64,000 nt of DNA from Orbilia blumenaviensis. Taxonomy: Eukaryota > Ascomycota > Orbiliomycetes > Orbiliales > Orbiliaceae. Every line of letters starts with the position of its first letter. Position 1 is the stretch's first letter. Of the stretch, positions 55,590 through 64,000 are shown one piece after another. The stretch lies in assembly GCA_036872755.1 (NCBI GenBank), contig JAVHNS010000002.1, positions 620,001-684,000 of the forward strand, given 5' to 3'. A model generated the notes under the pieces. The model saw only the letters and a list, made by a program, of their open reading frames with translations. It was not told where the DNA came from and made no database searches. The translations under genes and the position numbers were made by a program.

Positions 55590-58500
55590 ATGGCACTGGA
55601 ACTAGCAGCGGCTATCGCAGGCCTCATAGCCCTCGCTGACGTTGCAGTCGTCAAGGCCTCGAAATATCGCTCCCTTTACAAAAATGGCATCTCGGAATCT
55701 CAAGGCCTCATCAAAGAGCTCATCAACCTCCAGGGCGCACTCTATAGTCTTGAGAAGGCTGTGAAGTTCTTGAATTCATTGTGGGATACTGGCTATAGAT
55801 CTGTTAAGGAGTCCAAGAAATTAAATTCTCTGATATACATAAAGGACTGCCAAGATTGCATTTTGGAGCTCGGAAAAATTTTGGATAAGATCGGGCCTGA
55901 GGACGTTTCAACATGGGAAAAGGTTAAGGCATCGTTGAAATGGCCGTTATCGGCTTCAGAGACAAGAGAGTTTGCACAGAGAGTGCAAAGACTGAAGTCT
56001 ACTATTTCACTGGGGCTGGAAGCGGACAGTTTGTAAGCGCTTCCAATAATCTACTCACAATTAGTCGGGGTGCACTATAGTCTTAATCCCTGCAATGCTA
56101 ATTCGTGATATTCATTTATGTCCAATGTCTAGGGAGGCTCTTTGCCGGATACTTTCCACACAAAAAAGAGTTCAGGAGGGTCTACAGCGGGTTGAGAGAG
56201 AGCAAATACGAATAGCGAAGGAGAGAGCTAAGAAAACACTAGGTTTGTGTTATCGTAAAATATTCTCATCGTGAATCCTTAATATTGACTAATATACTCT
56301 AGATCTTGAAACCCGCACTAAATTGGACGAGATTTCGGCATATAAATGCCAGAAACACGCCCAGATGGTGGATAGCAGACACCCAGGAACTGCAATATGG
56401 TTTCGAGATTGCGAAGAGTATAAAAATTGGCTTCGGGAGCCAAACTCTGCGCTATGGTTTGATGGTATACGTGAGTGAAAATTTTATCGATATCGAGGGC
56501 TGGCCGGCAGCTGTAGTATCTGAGATTATATCATCAAAGCTAATTTTGTGTCAATTTCTAGCCGGTGCTGGAAAGTCTGTTCTTACGTAAGTCTCAGGTG
56601 TCCAAACTTCTCTTTGTCACTAGGCGATAATATAATGCGATGCTGACATGCAAAGATATCTAGCTCCGCGGTTATCGAGGACCTCCAGCTTCTGCAGAGC
56701 GATACAATCGGTTTAGCATACTTCTATATTGAGTACTCATCCCAAGAGTCTCAAGACTTCCGTACCGTCACCGCTTCACTTCTTCGACAGCTAATTGAAC
56801 CTCTCCTGTCGAGATGTCCCAGCAATGGACAACGCGATATTCTGGACAATTTGCACAACCAATACCACAGGAATGTCAATTTTGACCCCCAAACTACGTT
56901 GGGGTCTTTTAAAATGGTTTCAGAAAAGTACTCCACAACAATGTTGGTGATAGATGGACTCGACGAATGCGACAAAACCGATGACCGCCGGAAACTCCTA
57001 CAATTCCTATCCGAATTTGGCAAGAGCCCCCTTGGGTCAATCAAAGTTATCGTAACAAGCCGAACGATACACGATATTCAAAATAGTTTGGTGAACTTCG
57101 CCAATATTTCTATCGCTGCAACTTCAACGGACGTCAAATTATTTGTTGCATCGGAACTTGAGCAACGTTTAAGAAGCGAAGTTGAATTCTATAGCATTCG
57201 GCTCCAGGACCCGGGACTGAAGGCGGAGATAATCTCAGCGCTCGTGGATAAATCCAATGGGATGTAAGTCAAAGCGCCAACCCCTTAGCCGGAATACTGT
57301 TGACATTTCGATCGACACGCACGAAAATAGGTTTCAGTGGGTTCGCGCGCAGTTAGATACATTGAGTCGCATTAGTGGAGACAATAACAAGCGCGCTGCT
57401 CTGCAAGACTTACCTAGGGATCTCCCCGAAACTTACCGTCGAATCATGAAACGTGTGGATAAGGCGAACCACCCATTGGTTCGTACTGCAGTGCTTTGGA
57501 TTCACTCCCAGGATAATACAAATGTTCAATTCAGGGATATAGATGAGCTCATAGATTTCACCGGACTTTATATTAAGGACCATAGCATTGGAAAAAAGGA
57601 TGTTCTTTCAAACTGTGGCGGTTTGATAAAACTCCTTCCATCTGGCGAAGTGCATCTGTCACACTTCTCCGTTTGGGAATTTCTGACCAGCACCGATGAA
57701 AAAAAAAATAATGAATGGTATTACACTTCAGTCGAATCAGCCGAAGAATTTGAGGATGGACTGAAGGGTATGTTTTTCAATCATCTCGAAGTTTTTTTAT
57801 GGGATGCTGAAGGGATTGTAAGTTGCAACTTGCCCCATAATACTAGCCACACGAGGCTTAAGCCGGCAAGTCGTGAAAAAATCCTCAATTTCCTTCTTCA
57901 CATGAATGGGGAAGAGGATTCCTTTCTCGAGCGTCTTCTCAACAATATTGATTCAGGGGAGAGCAGTGAGTCACGGACAACCCTAGTGCTGAATATCTTC
58001 GGAATGGTGCGAAGAAAGCTCGATGAACTACTCCCTTCATTCAGCATGACTAAAAGCTCCATCGAGGATATTGCGGGTCTAGAACTGTTCATCGCGTGCT
58101 TTCTTAGACCTTACAATCCTCAGTGTATCCGTACATTGGTAGAGGATCGAGGGTGCGACACTGGTCGTAGGGTCATGGGGGGTTTAACTGCTGCTCATAT
58201 ACTCGTAACGAGACTGTTGCTCGTGGGGAGCGAGTCCGCAGAAATGCATTATAGACAGCTTGATAACTTCGCGGAAACTTGGGGGGTTATTGTTACTCCC
58301 GAAACGGCTGACTATCAACTATTATTTCTCCTCGATGAGCTTTACAGGCACCCTGGGATAGACATCTTTAACTTCCGTATGAAGGAAGCCCTGGACTGGA
58401 ATACACGGAATTTCAGAGATTGGGCATCATCACGAATTACAGCGCCAGGCGGAGGCCCAGATTGGTTTCACAAACATACTTGCCAACAACTACGAAAATT

Positions 58501-60226
58501 ATTCCAACCCGATTCGGGCGTCATGCCTGCGTGGAGTACTCGAGCATTTAAAGGATTCGTGAATGATTATGATGGTTTCACGGGCCCTCAATATCTTCCG
58601 AATACAATTTTATCTATATGGGAAGCTTTAATCTTTTGTAGAGATTTATTCCCAGCGCACGGTTTGTCAGAGTTCCGGCAATGGTTCGAGATCGTACTCC
58701 AAGGCCATGGATTTGCGGGCCTTTTATCTGAGCTCCAACGGGATTCTAAAGAAACTAAAACTGTGACATCCCCATATGATATTTGCAATCTTCTCGTCGA
58801 TACGAAGGAGCTCACATTGTTACATACATTACTTCGACGTGGAATCGGGCATATTCTTACATACTCGGAGGTATTGGCATTACTCGACAAATTGCTTGTC
58901 TCTGATATACCTACAAACAATCAAAAAACCAAAACAGGCCTCGAAACAGAGCGGGAACTACCGCAGCTCCCGGAAATGGACTATTTCAAAGCAGTCTTCA
59001 GTCTTATACGGCATTGCAAAAAGATCAGCGTCCTCTCAAATCCGAATTTGTGGCAGGCTACTTATATCGCCTTCTACCAATTTTTGCAGCGATACATCTC
59101 CCCCTACAATAAGTGGATTCGACTGTACAGAGAAAAAGAAGAAGAAGAAGAAGAAGAAGAAGAAGAAGGAGGAGGAATGGAAAAATATTGGGGGGGAAAT
59201 AGGGTGTCAGATAGTGACGCAGAAAACGCACTTCAAAGAGTTTCCTATTTTATAACACGTATGGTGGAAATTAAAAATTCCGATGATATTAGTGCATTCG
59301 TTGCCACTCTCTCTGTTTTATCGGATCTTCAACTTGATGACTTTTTAGATTTGGTAGGAGTAGATTGGGAATCACATCGTTCTCAAGCGGGGAAAGACAG
59401 GAGAGACTGGTTAAGTGAAGGCCGGTTAATCCGCCTCCACCCATTCTTTCCATGTCTCAAACGATTTACAAAGGAGTATAGATCGATAAAATCGGGCAAA
59501 AATGCATCCATAAATCTAGGCAAGCCTCAAACCCAACCAGATATCGGCCCGGCAGTACGACCGGATACTGATCTTGAAACAGAGGTCTTGGAAGTTCGTG
59601 GTAGAGGTAACATTGCTCCTAGAGACTCTCCGTAGCCTCTCGCCTCATTGCAGACAGGTCCTAATTTGGTGTTTCCAGATCCATGCCAGGAAAAAATAGC
59701 GACTCTCAAACCTGATATTAAGCCACGCGTACGACCAGTCTCTTTGCCTAGGACATCAAATAGCTCCAATCCACCCCTTAAGCCAAGCATTGAGAGCACA
59801 CTATTAGGATTTGCAATACTGAATAGGCAACACCGTAGGGCAACATTGCTCTTGCGTCAAGGTACTCAAGACCGATTCTATTATGACGATCAAGGAAAGA
59901 CATACTTCCATCTCCTCGTCGAAAAAGGAGATGTAGATATGCTTGAAATCTTCTTAGATGAGCCTGAATGGCTTCCTTTTGAAATAAAAAGGAATCTAAA
60001 AAAAAAGGGAGTTATTTACGAACCCACTCCACCTTCTTCGAGTTCTGACATGGAGGAGCTTTCCTTGGGATGGCCGGGTGCAGTCAATTCAAATATTCAA
60101 TTCTGCTTGGAGGTTTTCGCAAAGGGGCTTGCCAACGTACAAGCTTCTAGTAACGAGGACGAATCTCGGATCAAGGGTGTGGTAAACCAACTTAGTCACA
60201 TGGCACTCTCCACACATAGGCGATAA
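55590..60226 (+). CDS. NACHT-type STAND receptor (fungal NLR-like), 1389 aa
   Basis: Seven exons: 55590-56032, 56133-56242, 56303-56470, 56562-56586, 56664-57263, 57331-59606, 59679-60226. All junctions are GT..AG and keep the frame through 4170 nt. Residues 1-150 (MALELAAAIAGLIALADVAV, then helices with YRSLYKNG and LINLQGALYSLEKAVKFL) resemble the HeLo-like/fungal STAND N-terminal domain, tied to cell-death signalling. The NACHT domain has Walker A GIPGAGKS (239-246), a FYIEYSSQESQ segment, Walker B LVIDGLDE (343-350) and VIVTSRT (sensor). The winged-helix part includes LSHFSVWEFLTS. The C-terminal half is helical with a Glu-rich run from a GAA microsatellite (59133-59166) and ends with ankyrin-like units (LGFAILNRQHRRATLLLRQG, YFHLLVEKGDVDMLEIFLDE). 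Ending at the TAG at 59635, without the last intron, would also leave a complete frame. Confidence 0.85.
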
Positions 60227-60716
60227 AATTAATTTGTATTGTATTTCAGCCATATTTCCGCATTAATACCTGTAACTAACGTTCAATTGGTCTCACAAAG
60301 TCTTCTACCATAAAGAATTTGTACTCTCCTCTGTGACGAATAGGTATGTATGGAGGTATTTGCCCTGAAGCATAAACTTGGAGTGTTGTCGCCCGAAGCC
60401 TGATATATGATCACCATCCTGCGAGTGGAGAAGGAAAACTCCAGCTAACAGGATCAACACGTGATCTACCTAGATGGCAAATGTATCTCTGGTCCGTTGG
60501 ATTAATAAACTGTAATATTCGATTAAAAGTATATATAATCATAATTATCAGCTACGAAATAATAAAAGTGGCAGGGGTAAACATTTGCAATCAGTAAAAT
60601 TAAATTTCAGATCAAAACGAATTAGTGCTGTTTCGAATACACTATCCACTTTGCGTGGCTACGACTTCAGTATTTTTTAAACAATCCATAGCCTTCAGGG
60701 AGCTCTATCTAAGAAA
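60227..60716. promoter_or_regulatory. Spacer with promoter of the aspartic protease gene
   Basis: 490 bp, AT-rich towards the right. No gene seen. Confidence 0.5.
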
Positions 60717-62480
60717 ATGCGTCTAATTCCCTTCACCTCGATGGCAGCTGCCATTTCTCTATCCCCCCTCGCCCTTTCCACCAGTAGCATAATTATTCCA
60801 CGAAAGGCAAGCCCCGACGAAGTTGCTTTCCATGCCCAAATTGCTCCGTTCCAAGCTCCACTCTACCGTCATCAAAAGTCTACCCCATACTCATTCACGT
60901 TGACTTCCCGCGACGGAAAGGACCCGAGAATCTATGGCATGAACAAAACGTCCACGCTCACAGACCTGCCACTTTCGAGTGCGAACATTCCGAGGATACC
61001 CAACGATAGCTTTCGTCAGAACTTGACCTTCATAAATGGCCAAATATATTACTTACCAGTGACCATCGGTGAACAGGTGGTTAACTTAACTATCGACACC
61101 GGAAGCAGCGATACTTGGGTCATAAAATCAGGCTTCGAATGCACCTCTGCAGCTCCTTTCAACACAGCGAACGAATACTATTCTCGGCGATGGGATTGCG
61201 CTTTCGGTCACGAGTTTGACCCCGATTTATCGCCTTCGTTTCAGTATATCAACCAAGCCAACGGCTCGTTTATGGTTATCTACGCTGATAACACCTATGC
61301 GGAAGGATTCATTGGTCGAGACACATTAAATGTTTCCGGAATTATAGTTAACCAAACCATTGGGGTGGTGAACCGGGCAAGATGGGGAGGGGATAATGCG
61401 ACTAGTGGCTTGCTCGGGCTTGGATACCCCGGAAGCATCCCGTCTACTCCAGGCCATCGACCGTACGATTGGATCACCCAGGCAGAGAACGAAGGCGATG
61501 ATGACCCTCGCGGCCCAATTCCAGCTGAAACAGACCAAGGCACCAACTTTGATTGCCACGACACCTATCCACCTTTCATCCAATCTTTTGTTGAAGGAGG
61601 TTATGACCCAGTCTTCAGTGTGAACTTGCTGGAAACTAGGAATGATGTGCGTGGACATGGACCTAAACCTCAAAATGGTGGCTTTATAGCATTTGGTGGG
61701 ATACCTTACGCCGAACATCTTGGCCTCCCGTTTGCGAAAGCAAAAATGAACCCGGATTTCAATGAATCAACTTGTCCTTCAGATATCAAGAAGATTGGCT
61801 ATGGATTTGAAATAGATGCAGTTACGGACGGCAGCGAGATTATAGCCTCTGGCAAGCATCTGGCTAAGATCGATACTGGTTCCTCAGTCATGATATTTCC
61901 ACGATGGCTGAGCAAAGCTTTTTGGCAAAGAGTCGATCCGGTACCATGGATGCCCTACCCAGTGTTGGGTAGACGGTGGCAAGTCTGGTGCAATGCTACT
62001 CTACCAGATCTTGGGTTTGTCATCGGCGGAGTTGTAATAAAGCTGGACCGCAATCAACTTATAGCAGAGGAGGTATCGGAATACGGCCGCAAAGTTCCAG
62101 ACTCTGAAAGAATGTGCAAGATGAATATCATCACCAACTTCTGGACTGAAGAACTCATTCTCGGTGTTCCTTTTCTACATGGGGCATTGGTGGTATATGA
62201 TTTGGGAAAGAAAGAGATCAGGATTGCGAAGAAATTTGCAGCAGACCCGTTTCACATTCCGGATTGGTCGGACAGACAGTCATCGAAAAAGGTTATGGAC
62301 CATCCTCCACTCGGGGGGAAGTCAACGGCTGGGTATATCAATCGGGAAAGTACTACTTCTATTATCGAGGGCAGTACGCTTTCAACTGTTGATATTATTT
62401 CAGCTTATTCGGTATCTACGGCCAGCAGCAGGGCGACCGCGACAGTGCCAGATATAACACGCATACCTGCGCATGAGTAA
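60717..62480 (+). CDS. Secreted pepsin-type aspartic protease (family A1), 587 aa
   Basis: Single exon starting MRLIPFTSMAAAISLSPLALS, a signal peptide, then a propeptide-like segment to about residue 100. Catalytic motifs are DTGSSDTW (Asp127) and DTGSSVM (Asp386), both intact. Family features include YYLPVTIGEQVVNLTIDTG, the flap region (FMVIYADNTYAEGFIGRDTL), SGLLGLGYPGS and GGFIAFGGIPY. Several N-glycosylation sites occur (NLT, NGS, NVS, NQT, NAT). The C-terminal about 80 residues are Ser/Thr-rich but end in a hydrophilic PAHE, with no hydrophobic GPI signal. An insertion between the two lobes (DDDPRGPIPAETDQGTNFDC) is longer than in pepsin. It probably acts outside the cell; substrate preference cannot be read here. 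Confidence 0.93.
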   Translation: MRLIPFTSMAAAISLSPLALSTSSIIIPRKASPDEVAFHAQIAPFQAPLYRHQKSTPYSFTLTSRDGKDPRIYGMNKTSTLTDLPLSSANIPRIPNDSFRQNLTFINGQIYYLPVTIGEQVVNLTIDTGSSDTWVIKSGFECTSAAPFNTANEYYSRRWDCAFGHEFDPDLSPSFQYINQANGSFMVIYADNTYAEGFIGRDTLNVSGIIVNQTIGVVNRARWGGDNATSGLLGLGYPGSIPSTPGHRPYDWITQAENEGDDDPRGPIPAETDQGTNFDCHDTYPPFIQSFVEGGYDPVFSVNLLETRNDVRGHGPKPQNGGFIAFGGIPYAEHLGLPFAKAKMNPDFNESTCPSDIKKIGYGFEIDAVTDGSEIIASGKHLAKIDTGSSVMIFPRWLSKAFWQRVDPVPWMPYPVLGRRWQVWCNATLPDLGFVIGGVVIKLDRNQLIAEEVSEYGRKVPDSERMCKMNIITNFWTEELILGVPFLHGALVVYDLGKKEIRIAKKFAADPFHIPDWSDRQSSKKVMDHPPLGGKSTAGYINRESTTSIIEGSTLSTVDIISAYSVSTASSRATATVPDITRIPAHE

Positions 62481-63255
62481 CGAGAATTTCAAGGGATATC
62501 CACTTGGTTCGGTTTTTTCTTTTTATTTCTGTAACTCGAGCGATTGGTTTCCAGAGTACTAGTTTGCGTCGGTTTAAATAGCTAGCTGCTAGCCTGCGCT
62601 GCATTGATGTTAACTCACAGTGTTGAGTTTTGGGGCTTAAGGGTATCCTGTATTTTAGCGAAATGGGTTCGAATTCAGGTATACCGCGGCGATCGGATAT
62701 ACTGATAACAAAAGTAAAAGTTCAAATTTCTCAACGTCACACCTCTTTGTTCTAAATTACTAGAATACCCGATAACCTATCCCGAGTCAATAGTTGAGAT
62801 TTCAAATCACCTGATTCTGACCTCAGAATGAGCTCTGAAATCTGGAGAAGCTAGAGTTTGTTGCATTTCGAAGGGTGGGTTGTGTTGTGGCCACAAGGGG
62901 TAGGTGGGTATTTACCGTTTGAAGGCTGTTTGGGATCTCGATTCTTCTTATTCGGCTAGGCGAATTCGGATCCGTACCTTATTTCGGACCCGTACCTACC
63001 TTGTTTCGGGATTGGCAATTGCTATATTTCAGCCCGGAATAATGCATTGTTTGTTTGCCTGGCTCGGGTATGTTCCATCTGTCAATGCAAGGTGGGCTAG
63101 AAGTATAAAAACTTAAGTCTGTGCTCCGGGAATATCTCACCGAACATAAAATTTCTTCGCAATCACGGACGCGTAAAGTAGTTGAGGATTCTGATTTGAT
63201 TATCTCTCCATCAACCGGAAATCCATCGTTTCTCCATTAACCACAGGTTCAAAAG
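62481..63255. other. Spacer before the monooxygenase gene
   Basis: 775 bp; short low-complexity runs (GAATTCGGATCCGTACC-type repeats near 62962-63003). No gene seen. Confidence 0.5.
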
Positions 63256-64000
63256 ATGACTGGCCCACTTAAGAAGGTATGAAGTTCCCCAAGAGCCGAA
63301 AGACTTGATGCTTCCCGAGAAACGAGTTACGTAACCAGAAACTTCTAACAAAATTTTGTCTTTTGTCATACAGGTCATAATAGTTGGTGCGGGCCCATCG
63401 GGTCTCCTCCTCGCGCTCCGTCTCGCTCAGCAACATATCAAAGTCACAATCTTCGAAGCGACACCCGCCCCCTCAGACCAACCCCGCGCCACTCACTATG
63501 GTATCCCAGCTGTCTGGGAGCTCCGCAGAGCCGGTGTCCTAGAAGAGATGCGTAAAGATCCAGAGTGCTTCCAGTTCGATGTTATGTGCTGGCGTAAACT
63601 CGATGGCACTTACTTATCCGGCATGGATACGAGAGATCTTAACCGTCCTGGCAAACCTTACGATGATCGTATTACGGTTTTGACACTGAATAAGGTTATC
63701 AAAGTTCTTGGAGAGATGGTGGCTAAGTGTGAGGACGCTACAGTTAAGTATGGGTATAAGGTACTAGCTGGTGTAGAGCAAGATGAAGAGAAGGCCTGGG
63801 TTACTGTTCAGAGTCAAGATGGTACCGTTGAGAAACATTGGGCGGATTATATAGTTGGTTGTGATGGAGCCTCGAGTCAGATCCGGAGAAGTCTGTTTGG
63901 GGATATGGAATTCCCTGGGTACACTTGGGATCATCAGATCGTGGCTACAAACGTAAGTTCCTTTGTTACTGAAATGGGTCGCTAGGCTAAAGAGTCCTGA
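63256..64000 (+). CDS. FAD-binding monooxygenase, N-terminal part (cut by window end)
   Basis: Exons 63256-63276 (MTGPLKK) and 63374-63952, phase 0; a donor GTAAGT follows at 63953, so the gene continues past the window. The first 200 residues contain the dinucleotide-binding fold VIIVGAGPSGLLLALRLAQQ (GxGxxG) with Glu of the second strand (VTIFEATP), RATHYGIPAVWELRRAGVL, and VGCDGASSQIRRSL (the DG fingerprint). This is the class A flavoprotein hydroxylase pattern, which includes phenol 2-monooxygenases and enzymes of secondary metabolism. Substrate and pathway cannot be inferred from this part. Nearest neighbour is the aspartic protease, 775 bp upstream on the same strand; no cluster partner lies in the window. 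Confidence 0.88.

Overview
This is a nuclear segment from a filamentous ascomycete (Pezizomycotina). Genes are split by short introns (about 50-120 nt) with GT..AG borders and CTAAC/CTGAC-type branch points. The gene set is fungal: VTS1, UGO1, DAL3, TFC4, RTA1-like and a fungal STAND/NACHT receptor. Long AT-rich spacers carry homopolymer runs, microsatellites and small inverted-repeat elements. No sequence seen here fixes the class; an early-diverging lineage such as Orbiliomycetes or Pezizomycetes is only a guess. Many genes had to be assembled from exons, and exon borders are given in each entry. No tRNA or rRNA gene was found.

Layout. 1-5.5 kb is gene-poor and rich in structured DNA: a 550-bp foldback element (1591-2140), a MITE copy (2463-2633), a cluster of GC-rich hairpins (3207-3607), and a minisatellite whose eight units each form a hairpin (5164-5548). 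That minisatellite abuts the stop codon of an orphan proline-rich gene (5566-6879, minus). 7.6-15.6 kb is a housekeeping block: MED11 and ATP16 divergent, a TMEM223/Mrx15-like mitochondrial protein, a patatin-type lipase, and an 80-aa LYR-motif protein of the ETFRF1/LYRM5 type. 16.3-17.2 kb holds a decayed P-loop/ankyrin gene. VTS1 (21.7-23.7) and UGO1 (24.4-26.0) follow a long spacer. 28-38 kb is sparse: an orphan small gene, ureidoglycolate lyase, the NatB catalytic subunit NAA20, and an RTA1-like membrane protein with a MITE inside its first intron and a second copy downstream.

39.7-50.5 kb is dense: a coiled fungal protein, a LisH-WD40 protein, RPL12 and RPL29 as a divergent pair, and TFIIIC subunit TFC4. 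RPL12 and RPL29 begin with first coding exons of only 4 and 7 nt, and RPL29 is readable only if a 2-nt exon is spliced in. 52.8-64 kb is accessory: a secreted cysteine-rich protein, a 1389-aa NACHT receptor with a 25-nt exon carrying most of the Walker A motif, a secreted pepsin-type protease, and the start of an FAD monooxygenase cut by the window end.

Functional links are loose, as is usual in fungi. Several products serve mitochondria (ATP16, UGO1, the TMEM223-like and LYR proteins). Others serve gene expression (MED11, TFC4, RPL12, RPL29, NAA20, VTS1). The right end looks like self/non-self and environment-facing functions.
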